A DNA stretch of 64,000 nt from Colwellia sp. (GTDB lineage: Bacteria; Pseudomonadota; Gammaproteobacteria; Enterobacterales; Alteromonadaceae). The first letter of the stretch is position 1, and every line of letters begins with the position of its first letter. The notes beneath the pieces are model-generated. The model was not told the origin of the DNA and ran no database searches. It worked only from the letters and a program-made list of their open reading frames with translations. The stretch lies in the NCBI GenBank assembly GCA_013215295.1, contig JABSOZ010000016.1, positions 87,472 through 151,471 on the forward strand. The letters are read 5' to 3'. A program made the translations under genes and the position numbers. Shown in pieces: positions 9,184-18,842 of this stretch.

Positions 9184-10563
9184 ATGGACAATGAAAGTAA
9201 TATTTTAAAGCTAAAAGAAAAAATAGGTTATGCCTGTGGAGATGTTGCCAGTAATTTCTATTGGCGGGTTTTTGATGTATTTCTATTTATTTTTTACACG
9301 GATGTTTTTGGCTTGTCGGCAGGGGCTGTTGGCACCATGATGCTGGTAACTCGTTTGATTGATGCTATTTCAGATCCCTTTATGGGCGCATTAGCAGATA
9401 GAACAAACACCAAATATGGTAAATTCAGACCTTATCTACTTTGGGGAATTATTCCCCTTGTTGCTGCCGGTGTTTTAACGTTTACGGTTCCTGACTTTGA
9501 TGATAGCGGTAAGCTTATTTGGGCATACGCTACTTATATTTTCATGATGCTTGCTTATACCTTTATTAATGTACCCTATGGGGCATTACTTGGCGTGATC
9601 ACCGGTGATTCTCAGCAAAGAACAACACTGACAAGTTTTCGATTCATTGGTGCTTTTACTGGGGGGAGTTTGGTTGCCTATTTCACCCCCGAATTAGTGA
9701 GTTTTTTTGGCGGAGATAACGAGGTGAAAGGCTGGCAAATGACCATGGCTCTATATGGTGCTATTGCCGCGATACTTTTTGTTATTAGCTTCCTGTCGAC
9801 AAAAGAAAGGCTGGCACCGCCAAAAAATCAGCAAACACCGGTTAAACAAGACCTTAAAGATTTAACGCAAAATAAGCCTTGGATTGTACTTTTTGTTTTA
9901 GCGTTAATTATTATGATGACGATTACCTTACGAGGTAGTTCTGGGACATTTTATTTTAAATACTATGTTGATAGAGCTGACCTTATTGGCAGTTTTTCAA
10001 TGGCTTATATGTTGTCGTTAGCCTGTGGCGCAGCGTTAACGCCTTTATTAACTAAATACATTGATAAGCGTAAATTGCTTATTATTTTGATGGTTATCGT
10101 TAGCATATTATCACTAGTTTTCTATTTTGTGCCTAAAGAAAACATTACGACTATGTATTGCTTACAAATCGCTATTGGCTTGGCGCTGGGACCAAAATCT
10201 CCGTTAGTGTATTCCATGTATGCAGATACGGTTGACTATTCTCTGTGGAAAACAGGTCGACGTGCAACCGCGATGATTTTTTCTGCTGCAGCATTTGCAC
10301 AAAAATTAGGTGGGGCATTAGCAGGTGCCATGATGGGCTGGGTATTAGCTTCTTTAGGTTATGTTGCTAATCAAGTTCAAAATGGCGCCTCTGAACACGG
10401 CATTGTTTTACTGATGACACTGATCCCTGCTGTCTTCGCTTTTATAGCGGTTGGGGTTATTTGGCTTTACCCGCTGACAGATAATAAGCTTATTGAAATT
10501 CAGTATTCACTAAAAATTAATACTGCTAAAGAAAAGGTGATTTTGGAGAGCCAAAATGTCTAA
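9184..10563 (+). CDS. GPH-family sugar:cation symporter (MelB-like)
   Basis: A 459-residue inner-membrane transporter of the glycoside-pentoside-hexuronide:cation symporter family. The N-terminus LKEKIGYACGDVASNFYW is the family signature, followed by DPFMGALADRTNTKYGKFRPY, and about 12 hydrophobic segments. AGGTGAG precedes the ATG. It is the first gene of an operon with a GH94 phosphorylase (8-bp overlap), gluconokinase and a CBM9-like protein, so it probably brings the phosphorylase substrate, a beta-glucobiose or its aldonic acid, into the cytoplasm. Expression is likely controlled by the LacI-type sites upstream. Substrate is inferred from context only. Confidence 0.92.
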   Translation: MDNESNILKLKEKIGYACGDVASNFYWRVFDVFLFIFYTDVFGLSAGAVGTMMLVTRLIDAISDPFMGALADRTNTKYGKFRPYLLWGIIPLVAAGVLTFTVPDFDDSGKLIWAYATYIFMMLAYTFINVPYGALLGVITGDSQQRTTLTSFRFIGAFTGGSLVAYFTPELVSFFGGDNEVKGWQMTMALYGAIAAILFVISFLSTKERLAPPKNQQTPVKQDLKDLTQNKPWIVLFVLALIIMMTITLRGSSGTFYFKYYVDRADLIGSFSMAYMLSLACGAALTPLLTKYIDKRKLLIILMVIVSILSLVFYFVPKENITTMYCLQIAIGLALGPKSPLVYSMYADTVDYSLWKTGRRATAMIFSAAAFAQKLGGALAGAMMGWVLASLGYVANQVQNGASEHGIVLLMTLIPAVFAFIAVGVIWLYPLTDNKLIEIQYSLKINTAKEKVILESQNV

Positions 10564-12949
10564 ACTTCCTTTATACACGATAGAAAACCCAGGAAGTAGT
10601 GACTCAAGAGTTAACTTAAATTGCCCAACGTCATTACCAAAAGCCGCTGGATTTTTATGGAACAAAAATATGATGATTCAAATGAATTGTCAAGGTTATG
10701 CTGTTTCACAATTCTTGCAACCAGAGCCCGCAAAATATTCATATGCTCCTTGTATTGAAGCAAAAACTTTTATGCAGCCTGAACACCATTATTATCGTGA
10801 TCATCCGGGGCGTTTCTTTTATGTCAAAGATGAAGATACAGGAGAAATATTCTCTGCTCCTTATGAACCGGTTAGGGCTGGTCTTGATAGTTTTTCATTT
10901 TCTGTGGGTGATCATGATATTAAATGGAAAGTTGAAGCCTTAGGTCTATGTGTTGAACTTACTTTGTCGCTTGGTGTTGATACGCCCGTTGAACTTTGGT
11001 CTGTGGTTATTACAAATATCAGTAAAAGTAAAATTAACCGCAATATTAGTTTTTATCCCTATTTTACTATTGGTTATATGTCGTGGTTGAATCAATCAGC
11101 AACTTACAATGCAGAACTCAATGCCATTGTTGCCAAGGCGATAACCCCTTATCAAAAAGTTGACGATTATTACAAAAACCAACATTTTAAAGATCATACG
11201 TTTCTTGTCTCAGATTGTGTGCCATCAGCATGGTCTGCAAATCAAACGACGTTTGAAGGAATTGGCGGTCTGCAAAACCCTGATGAAGTTCATCAAGACG
11301 TGCTGAATTGTCAATCATCTTGTTATGAAGTTCCGGTTGCCGTTTTACAGTATAAAATCACCCTGTTCAGCAACTCAGCTAAACATATTAATTTATGTTT
11401 TGGTGCTGCAAAAGATGAACATGAAATATTTGACATAAAACAAAAATATCTCAGTAATGAAATTAATTTTTCAAAAGAAAAAGCGAGCTATAAGGATTAT
11501 TTATCTCAGGCTTCAGGTTGTTTAACGATAAAGTCGAATGATGAAAGTTTTGACGACTTTGTTAACCATTGGCTGCCAAGGCAAATGTTCTATCATGGTG
11601 ATATAAATCGTCTAACAACAGACCCCCAGACAAGAAATTATCTTCAAGATAATATGGGCATGAGCTATATTAAACCGGATATTGCACGTCAATCTTTTCT
11701 CATCGCGTTAGAACAACAACACAGAAGTGGAGCAATGCCTGATGGTATCTTAATCCATCGTGATGCGACTCTGAAATATATTAATGAAATACCCCATACC
11801 GACCACTGCGTATGGTTACCTATTTGTTTAGTGGTTTATCTAAATGAGACGGATGACGGGTCCATTTTAAATGAACTTATAGCTTTTGCTGATTCTGAAG
11901 AACGGTTAACCGTGCATCAGCATATTGAGCTAGCACTAGACTGGTTACTTGAACAAACTGATGAAAGGGGACTGAGCTATATAAACCAAGGTGATTGGTG
12001 TGATCCCATGAATATGGTGGGACATAAAGGCAAAGGCGTTTCTGCTTGGCTATCAATGGCTACTGCTTATGCGCTTAACTGCTGGAGTGACATTTCTCAA
12101 CATTATCTTTCAACAGTAGATAAAAGTCGGTTAGAAGATTATCGTTATGCAGCAAAAGCGTTAAATAAATCCATTAATAAACATTTATGGGATGATGACT
12201 GGTTTGCCCGCGGTATTACTGATGAAGGGAAAATCTTTGGTGTAAAAACCGATACAGAAGGGCGAATTTATTTGAACCCTCAGTCGTGGGCTTTATTGAG
12301 TGGCATTGCGAATGTAGATCAAAAATCAAGTATGATCAATGAAGTTGAACAGCAACTGTTAACACCTTATGGTGTGATGATGTTGGCCCCAAGTTACACT
12401 AAAATGGATGAACGTATCGGACGAATAACCCAGAAGTACCCCGGTGTTTCTGAAAATGGTTCTGTCTATAATCATGCTGCCGTATTCTACGCCTATGCAT
12501 TATTCCAGCAAGGTGAATCACAAAAAGCCTTTGATATCATTTATAAAATGATCCCCAATATTAAACATGCTGTAGAACAAGGGCAGTTACCGGTATTTAT
12601 ACCAAATTATTATCGTGGCGCTTATTATCAACACCCTAAACAAGCCGGTCGATCAAGCCAGTTATTTAATACCGGCACCATAGCATGGTTATACCGCTGT
12701 TTAGTTGAAGAATTGTGTGGTTTGAAAGGTAGCAATGGAGAGTTAACCATTGCTCCACAACTTCCTGATTGTTTTGATTACCTGAGCGGCACTCGGAGTA
12801 TTCAAGGAGCTACATTTAATTTTTCGATTGAAAAAGCGGCAATTAAACGGATAAGTTTGGATCTAGACGGCGAAACTTTATCGGGGAATATTATTACCAA
12901 TATTCAGCCTAAACATACCTATAATTTAAAAATAACCGTTCCAAAATGA
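10556..12949 (+). CDS. GH94 phosphorylase, probably aldobionate (cellobionic acid-type) phosphorylase
   Basis: A 797-residue cytoplasmic inverting glycoside phosphorylase of family GH94 (former GT36): N-terminal beta-sandwich with HHYYRDHPGRFFYV, an (alpha/alpha)6 catalytic barrel, and a C-terminal segment with GTIAWLYRCLVEELCGLK. The catalytic-acid region reads GDWCDPMNMVGHKGKG around residues 479-494, with D-W-x-D at 480-483. No signal peptide. Family members cleave cellobiose, laminaribiose, chitobiose or cellobionic acid with phosphate to give a sugar-1-phosphate. The gluconokinase starting inside its stop codon argues for an aldonic acid product, i.e. glucobionate + Pi to glucose-1-phosphate + gluconate. 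Family assignment is firm; the specific substrate is inference. Confidence 0.9.
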   Translation: MSKLPLYTIENPGSSDSRVNLNCPTSLPKAAGFLWNKNMMIQMNCQGYAVSQFLQPEPAKYSYAPCIEAKTFMQPEHHYYRDHPGRFFYVKDEDTGEIFSAPYEPVRAGLDSFSFSVGDHDIKWKVEALGLCVELTLSLGVDTPVELWSVVITNISKSKINRNISFYPYFTIGYMSWLNQSATYNAELNAIVAKAITPYQKVDDYYKNQHFKDHTFLVSDCVPSAWSANQTTFEGIGGLQNPDEVHQDVLNCQSSCYEVPVAVLQYKITLFSNSAKHINLCFGAAKDEHEIFDIKQKYLSNEINFSKEKASYKDYLSQASGCLTIKSNDESFDDFVNHWLPRQMFYHGDINRLTTDPQTRNYLQDNMGMSYIKPDIARQSFLIALEQQHRSGAMPDGILIHRDATLKYINEIPHTDHCVWLPICLVVYLNETDDGSILNELIAFADSEERLTVHQHIELALDWLLEQTDERGLSYINQGDWCDPMNMVGHKGKGVSAWLSMATAYALNCWSDISQHYLSTVDKSRLEDYRYAAKALNKSINKHLWDDDWFARGITDEGKIFGVKTDTEGRIYLNPQSWALLSGIANVDQKSSMINEVEQQLLTPYGVMMLAPSYTKMDERIGRITQKYPGVSENGSVYNHAAVFYAYALFQQGESQKAFDIIYKMIPNIKHAVEQGQLPVFIPNYYRGAYYQHPKQAGRSSQLFNTGTIAWLYRCLVEELCGLKGSNGELTIAPQLPDCFDYLSGTRSIQGATFNFSIEKAAIKRISLDLDGETLSGNIITNIQPKHTYNLKITVPK

Positions 12950-13518
12950 ACAAGAGCAAACATATGAATAACCGATCATCATTAATTGTTGTGATGGGTG
13001 TAAGTGGCAGTGGAAAATCTCATGTTGCGAGCAAACTCTCTACTACCTTAGGTTTCAGTTTTGTTGAAGCTGATGACTTTCATTGTGATGAATCTAAAAA
13101 GCGTATGGCGAATAATATACCCATTACAGACAAGGTTAGACAATGTTGGTTTGACCTAGTCTGTCATCATTTAATAAATCATAGTGATAAAAATATTATA
13201 TTAGCGTTTTCAGGTCTTAAACATAAACATAGACAGGGATTAAGATCATTAGGGTTTAACACACAGTTTATTTGGCTTGATGGTAAAGAAGAAATTATCA
13301 CAGAGCGTCTAAGTAAACGAAGGCATCATTTTGTCTCGGCAAATTTTTTATCCGGACAGCTAAAAGCGATGGAGCCACCTGATGAGAATGAGCTTGATAT
13401 TATAAAAATCAATATAGACGAAGACATTGAAGCAGTGTTATTTGATTGCTTACAAACGATTGTTAATAAGAATGATCTTTCAATAAATCAAGAGCCTTTA
13501 AAAATCAACATAAATTGA
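12946..13518 (+). CDS. gntK: Gluconokinase (GntK-type)
   Basis: Cytoplasmic ATP:gluconate 6-phosphotransferase, giving 6-phosphogluconate for the Entner-Doudoroff or pentose phosphate route. 190 residues, slightly longer than the usual 170-180. It has the family P-loop VMGVSGSGKS, then FVEADDFHCDESKKRMA (the D-D-x-H substrate motif), TDKVRQCWFD and FLSGQLKAMEPP near the C-terminus. The ATG overlaps the GH94 stop (ATGA); an ATG at 12964 is an alternative with AAGAG upstream and would give a more usual length. Its position between a GH94 phosphorylase and a sugar-binding protein is the main evidence that the operon releases gluconate. Confidence 0.9.
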   Translation: MNKSKHMNNRSSLIVVMGVSGSGKSHVASKLSTTLGFSFVEADDFHCDESKKRMANNIPITDKVRQCWFDLVCHHLINHSDKNIILAFSGLKHKHRQGLRSLGFNTQFIWLDGKEEIITERLSKRRHHFVSANFLSGQLKAMEPPDENELDIIKINIDEDIEAVLFDCLQTIVNKNDLSINQEPLKININ

Positions 13519-13526
13519 AACTATAA

Positions 13527-14285
13527 ATGAAACTACAAGCATACTTTTTTCTGATAATGAACATCGCCTTCTGCCAAAATGCGATGTCTATAGAAGCCAA
13601 TAAGACAGATAAAAAAATCGTTATAGATGGTGTACAAGAAGAAGTTTGGTCAACGAGTACTTGGTATCCAATAGACAAACTCATTTTAGGATCCTTATCA
13701 AATACAAATGACTTTTTAGGTCGTTTTAAAATGCTCTGGGATGATAACTACTTGTACTTAACGGCTGAAATTACAGATGATATTTTATTTGACCAACATG
13801 CTGATCCATTGAAGCTTTATTGGGACGATGATTGTTTTGAAGTTTTCATTGATGAAGACAAATCAGGGGGAAATCATCAATTTAATTACAATGCCTTTGC
13901 TTACCATGTTGCTTTAGATAATCAAGTTGTTGATATAGGAAAAAACAATAAGGATGGCACGGTAAATTTTGTGCTATTAAACGACCATATTTCCAGTGTA
14001 TGGCGGCGTTCAAATGTTTCTCCTCATCACGTTATTTGGGAATTAGCGATTAAAATATATGATGATAAATTCGATGATAAAAAACATGATAATTCAGCGA
14101 GTCGAGTAAAATTGCACAAAGGTAAAATACTCGGTTTTATGCTGGCCTATTGTGATAATGATGGCAGTTTGGAGCGTGAGACATTTATAGGTTCTACTGA
14201 AATTTCACCTATCAATGGTGATAAAAACTTAGGTTATATAACGGCGGATGTATTTGAAAAACTGATACTTGTTGATAATCTGTAG
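13527..14285 (+). CDS. Secreted CBM9-like carbohydrate-binding protein
   Basis: 252 residues with an N-terminal signal peptide (about residues 1-21, ending NAMSIEA). The rest resembles the family 9 carbohydrate-binding module / DOMON-like fold: KKIVIDGVQEEVWSTSTW at the start, FKMLWDDNYLYLTAEITDD, and YWDDDCFEVFIDEDKSGG in the middle. CBM9 modules are known for binding reducing ends of glucans. No catalytic domain is present. Eight bp after gluconokinase, so last gene of the GPH-GH94-gluconokinase operon. A binding protein for the oligosaccharides or aldonates consumed here is plausible; a surface or periplasmic role is inferred. Confidence 0.75.
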   Translation: MKLQAYFFLIMNIAFCQNAMSIEANKTDKKIVIDGVQEEVWSTSTWYPIDKLILGSLSNTNDFLGRFKMLWDDNYLYLTAEITDDILFDQHADPLKLYWDDDCFEVFIDEDKSGGNHQFNYNAFAYHVALDNQVVDIGKNNKDGTVNFVLLNDHISSVWRRSNVSPHHVIWELAIKIYDDKFDDKKHDNSASRVKLHKGKILGFMLAYCDNDGSLERETFIGSTEISPINGDKNLGYITADVFEKLILVDNL

Positions 14286-14374
14286 TTGGGTAATAACTGT
14301 TATATTAGGCCTTTAATTTTTTAACGAAAATAATTCAATAACTAGGTTAATCATTATCAATCAGTTGATTAGAT

Positions 14375-14409
14375 ACAATGTCTGTTTAATTGATGTAAAC
14401 AGACATTGT
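14375..14409. terminator. Hairpin between convergent genes
   Basis: A perfect 13-bp stem (ACAATGTCTGTTT with its complement) and a 9-nt loop lie between the end of the CBM9 gene and the end of the GH3 gene. No clear T-run follows on either strand, so it may act bidirectionally or need Rho. Confidence 0.5.
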
Positions 14410-14451
14410 AAATCTAGACAAATATATTAACGCAAATGAATACCCATTAAA

Positions 14452-17022
14452 TTAATGGTGACAATTAATAGACGACTTCCCTTTTTGATTTGGGATTAAT
14501 GCAATATTCGCAAGGCTAATTTCTAGTTGACCTACTGATGAAAGTTCAAATGCCGTGGTAACGTCGGCCAAATTTGCACCACTTTTGCTAAAACAAATTA
14601 AATCAACAGAGATGGTATGCCACTCATCTAAGGGTAACATATTCAAGACATCTGTCATGTTTTTACTACCCACACACTCGTCTGTATTAGCACAATACAT
14701 TGATAAGATGACGTTATCTGACGGATTCTCACTTAATTTAATATCAAACTTTAAGGCAGATTCAGCGGCTAAATCAACGCGTAAATCTTGGCTGTAATTA
14801 CCTTCACTTACCATTTTGACACCTGATCTAACGCCGCCAGCTAAAGTTAGTTTAAACGCATCTTCCTGAATTTTTTTATCGACGGTTCGGTAGTTTACTG
14901 TTGAAAACTGATGGGTATTTGAACTAACTTCAATCTCTTCTTTGCCTGAAAAAAGCCTGAGTAGCCAAGGTTTTTTCATTGAACCCGTAAAAATTTCTCT
15001 GTTCAGTGGCGATCTTTTAGTTATTGTCGTACTTTCGTTTAAATTATCTAAAAGTAAATTTTTATCACCATAAGTTAAACCAAACCCATAAGGCAATAGT
15101 GGTGAATAGCTGGCATCATTACGATTCACCATTGTTTGATCTGCAGCGTTTGGCCATGAGAACGACAATTTACCTTTAAAATCATGCTGAATATTACCGT
15201 TTTGATCAGCTAGAACGACATCTGCTATACCGCTACCTTCTGATCCTGGCAACCAAACGGCCACAAAAGCATCTGAGGCATTTAACTCTTCGTTCACCCA
15301 CATTGGTCGGCCACTAATAAATAATGAAACGACAGGTATTCCTTGTCGTTTGAAGTTTCTCAATAAAGAAAGATGTTTATTATCTCCTTGCTGAAAGTCC
15401 AAATTATCTAGATCTCCATTACCTTCTGCATACGGGTCTTCACCATAAACGACAATTGCAACATCAGGTTTATCTTGATAGCTGCCATCAGCACTTAACG
15501 TAGCCGTTCCACCGGCGATGGCAACTTGTTGTGCAATCCCTTGAAAAATTGATGTTGCTCCTGGAAAATCATCATTTGTGTTTCCTGTACCTTGCCAAGT
15601 TACTGACCATCCACCCGATTGTTTTCCTATATTATCTGCGCCATCGCCGACCACTAGAATATTTTGATTGGCAGCTATTGGCAGAAGATTGTTTTTATTT
15701 TTCAGCAAGACCAAAGATTCGCGTACGGCTTGTTTTGCGACGTCACGATGTGCTTTAGCTCCAATCAGTGCTGTTTGTCCCGAAAACTTACGCGCAATTG
15801 GGCTAGGTTTATCAAAAATACCCGCACGTAACTTTACCCGTAAAATTCGACTAACGGCATCATCGATGCGTGCCCGTCTAATTTTTCCCGCTCTTACTTG
15901 CGCAATAGTATTTTCAAGTAATGGTTTCCAAATATCAGTTGGCACCATAAAAATATCTAAGCCGGCATTAATCGCCTGTGGACAACTATTATTAGTACAG
16001 CCTTCAATTTGGCCATGGCCATTCCAATCACCGACAACAAAACCATCAAAGCCCATGCGATTTTTTAATACATCGGTGAGTAGGTATTTATTGCCGTGAA
16101 CTTTTTGACCATACCAACTATTAAAAGATGCCATCACAGATTGGGCTCCGGCAGTTAACCCGCCAACATACCCTTGGCCATGAATGTCGAACAACGTCTG
16201 TTCAGTTGATATATTATCACCTTGATCATCGCCAGCTTGTGTACCACCATCACCAATAAAGTGCTTAATAGAACTGATCACTCGTCTATCACTTAAAAAA
16301 TCTTTATCAGCATGGCCCTGCAAACCTTTTACGATAGCGGATGAATATGACCGCACAATTTCAGGATCTTCAGAATACCCTTCATAGGTGCGTCCCCAAC
16401 GATCATCCCTTACAACCGCTACAGTCGGTGCAAATACCCAATCAATACCGGTTACCATGACTTCTTTTGCTGTTATTTCAGCAATTTTTTCAATGAGTGC
16501 TGGATTATTCGCTGCCCCTAAACCGATATTATGAGGAAACAATGTCGCCCCAACAATATTATTATGACCATGTACCGCATCAGTGCCCCACATGGTTGGA
16601 ATGCTCGACCCGTCTAATGAATCATCGATGGAGGCTTGATACATAGCTTCAGCAAGTTTAATCCAATCTTCAGGTGTAGCATGTTTATTGCCATTAGGAA
16701 AAGACCCGCCACCATTTAAATAAGAACCAAAACCATACTTACGCATATCTTCAACGGTAATATCACGAATTTCTGGCTGGATCATTTGAGCAACTTTTTG
16801 CTCTATAGTCATTCGTGAAAGTAAGTAGGTAATTTTTTCCTCTATCTCATTACTCTTTTTAACTTCAATGTTTAAATCTGGCCAGATATTGATATTCGTT
16901 GCTGGTTTAACCCATGGCGCCACTAATTTATTCTCGGCTTGTTCATTACCACAGCCCGTTAGCATTAGCACTGAAAACAATAAAGTAGCAACATTGTTCG
17001 TTACTTTATTTTGAAAAATCAT
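14452..17022 (-). CDS. GH3 beta-glucosidase, ExoP-like lipoprotein
   Basis: An 856-residue exo-acting 1,3/1,4-beta-glucosidase of family GH3. An N-terminal lipoprotein signal ends at lipobox MLTGC. The GH3 N-domain contains WGTDAVHGHNN, the SSIKHFIGDG substrate-site motif and the nucleophile Asp332 in VVGDWNGH; the GH3 C-domain contains LPGSEGSGIADV with a probable acid/base Glu. Residues about 700-850 resemble the ExoP C-terminal carbohydrate-binding domain, typical of marine ExoP enzymes that trim laminarin or mixed-linkage glucan to glucose. It starts 1 bp after the GluP-like transporter stop, so the two form an operon: periplasmic or surface glucose release coupled to uptake. Confidence 0.92.
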   Translation of the reverse strand: MIFQNKVTNNVATLLFSVLMLTGCGNEQAENKLVAPWVKPATNINIWPDLNIEVKKSNEIEEKITYLLSRMTIEQKVAQMIQPEIRDITVEDMRKYGFGSYLNGGGSFPNGNKHATPEDWIKLAEAMYQASIDDSLDGSSIPTMWGTDAVHGHNNIVGATLFPHNIGLGAANNPALIEKIAEITAKEVMVTGIDWVFAPTVAVVRDDRWGRTYEGYSEDPEIVRSYSSAIVKGLQGHADKDFLSDRRVISSIKHFIGDGGTQAGDDQGDNISTEQTLFDIHGQGYVGGLTAGAQSVMASFNSWYGQKVHGNKYLLTDVLKNRMGFDGFVVGDWNGHGQIEGCTNNSCPQAINAGLDIFMVPTDIWKPLLENTIAQVRAGKIRRARIDDAVSRILRVKLRAGIFDKPSPIARKFSGQTALIGAKAHRDVAKQAVRESLVLLKNKNNLLPIAANQNILVVGDGADNIGKQSGGWSVTWQGTGNTNDDFPGATSIFQGIAQQVAIAGGTATLSADGSYQDKPDVAIVVYGEDPYAEGNGDLDNLDFQQGDNKHLSLLRNFKRQGIPVVSLFISGRPMWVNEELNASDAFVAVWLPGSEGSGIADVVLADQNGNIQHDFKGKLSFSWPNAADQTMVNRNDASYSPLLPYGFGLTYGDKNLLLDNLNESTTITKRSPLNREIFTGSMKKPWLLRLFSGKEEIEVSSNTHQFSTVNYRTVDKKIQEDAFKLTLAGGVRSGVKMVSEGNYSQDLRVDLAAESALKFDIKLSENPSDNVILSMYCANTDECVGSKNMTDVLNMLPLDEWHTISVDLICFSKSGANLADVTTAFELSSVGQLEISLANIALIPNQKGKSSINCHH

Positions 17023-17023
17023 C

Positions 17024-18292
17024 TTAAACTGTGTCCTTTTTATTTTTAAATGTACTGCCTTTTAAACCGTAGTAAACAATAAAAATATAACAAAAAACAG
17101 GCAAGATAAATGAAAGCTGTATCCCAATAATATCTGCTGTAACCCCTTGCAATAGCGGTACAATTGCACCACCTACAATAGCTAAACATAATATTCCAGA
17201 ACCCTGAGAGGTGAATTTACCTAGTCCAGATAATGCTAAGGTAAATATAGCCGGAAACATAATTGAGTTGCACAAACCAACGAGTAAAATTGACCACATT
17301 GCAATTTGGCCTGAAGCTAAAATTGTAATGGCAATTAACACTATTGCAAAGGTTGCATTAAACGCTAACACTTTTCCCGCGGGTATTTTTTGCATGACGG
17401 CGGCACCAATGAAACGGCCGACCATGGCTCCACCCCAATAATAGGCAATATATTTCGCAGCGTGAGATTCTTCTAAGTTTGCAATGTTTGGATCACTAAA
17501 AAAGCTCACTAAAAAACTGCCAATAGAGACTTCAGCGCCAACATAAACAAATATTCCAACTGCGCCTAGCACTAAATGACGATAATTCCATATACTGCCA
17601 GCAGGTTTAGAAATATTAGTCTCTTCAACACCATTATTGTCAATTTTTGGAAGTTTTAACCAAGCAAATATAGCCGCTAAAATCAAAAGGGTAGTGGCTA
17701 ATAAAATATAGGGTATTTGTACGGCTTCAGCGGAGTTACTCGCTTGCGACATTCCATCAGCAACGTAATCTAAAATAAGGTATGAACCAAAGAAAGGGGC
17801 GACTGTGGTGCCTAATGAATTGAAGGCTTGCGTTAAGGTTAATCGAGAAGAAGCGGTATCGGGGTTGCCAAGTAAACTGACAAAAGGATTGGCAGATACC
17901 TGCAATATAGTGATACCACTTGCTAGAATAAACAGCGCCAATAAAAACAAAGGGTAGCTTAGTAATATGGCCGCCGGATAAAATGCTAAACAACCCAATG
18001 CGGCAACGAGCAAACCAAGGACAATTCCTTTTTGAAAACCCAATTTTTTAACGATGAAACCTGCAGGCAAAGAAACTAAAAAGTATGCGCCAAAAAAACA
18101 GGACTGTATCAACATTGCTTGGGTATACGACAGATTAAAAACGCCTCTTAGATGGGGAATTAAAATATCATTCAAACATGTAATGAATCCCCACATAAAA
18201 AACAATGACGTTAATGAAACTAAAGCAAATTGATTACTTTTTGCTTTTCCTTGTTGTGTAGTGATATTGGTGATTGAATTCTGAATAATCAT
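17024..18292 (-). CDS. Sugar MFS transporter, GluP/FucP-like
   Basis: A 422-residue inner-membrane sugar symporter of the FucP/GluP family with about 12 transmembrane helices. It carries [21 protein letters not shown] at the N-terminus and the [19 protein letters not shown] segment. The start at 18292 is preferred because GAGA lies 8 nt upstream; the frame extends to 18349 without added family features. It is closely similar over its whole C-terminal part to the truncated transporter at 3-908, indicating a duplicated transporter serving two operons. Here it is followed directly by the ExoP-like GH3, so glucose is the likely cargo. Confidence 0.92.
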   Translation of the reverse strand: MIIQNSITNITTQQGKAKSNQFALVSLTSLFFMWGFITCLNDILIPHLRGVFNLSYTQAMLIQSCFFGAYFLVSLPAGFIVKKLGFQKGIVLGLLVAALGCLAFYPAAILLSYPLFLLALFILASGITILQVSANPFVSLLGNPDTASSRLTLTQAFNSLGTTVAPFFGSYLILDYVADGMSQASNSAEAVQIPYILLATTLLILAAIFAWLKLPKIDNNGVEETNISKPAGSIWNYRHLVLGAVGIFVYVGAEVSIGSFLVSFFSDPNIANLEESHAAKYIAYYWGGAMVGRFIGAAVMQKIPAGKVLAFNATFAIVLIAITILASGQIAMWSILLVGLCNSIMFPAIFTLALSGLGKFTSQGSGILCLAIVGGAIVPLLQGVTADIIGIQLSFILPVFCYIFIVYYGLKGSTFKNKKDTV

Positions 18293-18842
18293 TTGATTCT
18301 CATTTATACTAATTGATAGGCATAACAAAAAAGTTAAATCGAAAAACACGCGTTGCTACTGTAAAATGTTAACGCTATTTAACGCATTCTTAAGCTGACT
18401 TTCAAACGTAAATATTAAACAAGAAGGTAAAAAGACTTTTTTAACATCTACTTTGATAATAACGTTTTATAATAGAATTTTATTGATATCGTTCGTTTGC
18501 CTCACTCGAACTCAAAAACCTTGGTTTTTTAGTGTTCAATTAAAGTTAATTTTAACGAACCCGCCGTTTATAGTGACCTACCGTCAATATTTATACATAT
18601 CACATTAAAATTACCTTATACCAAAAGTTACGTTTCTTTCCCGTATAACCTAAGGTCTGTAAAATTTTTACACATTGTTCTTCAGAAATTTACATTTAAT
18701 TCGTGTTCATAATAACGAGCTTCAAACATATGAAAATAAAGGAGAAATTATACGTATAATAAAAATCAATTTGCATTGCAACGATAATACAACATGATAT
18801 GCTCGTAATATTAATTACAACTCACCAGTATCAAGTGAAACC
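18293..18842. other. Gene-free intergenic region between GluP-GH3 operon and AraC regulator
   Basis: About 550 bp with no credible ORF. It must hold the divergent promoters of the transporter operon and the AraC gene. I see TTAACGC repeated twice near 18370-18385, and an odd-centred palindrome TGTAAAATTTTTACA at 18658-18672. The GAAAGCGCTTTC operator is absent, so this promoter is probably under different control, perhaps by the adjacent AraC protein. Confidence 0.5.

Noticed and set aside
18511..18530. AAAAACCTTGGTTTTT as a terminator
   Set aside because: The apparent stem leaves only a two-base loop, too tight to fold well, and no gene ends nearby.
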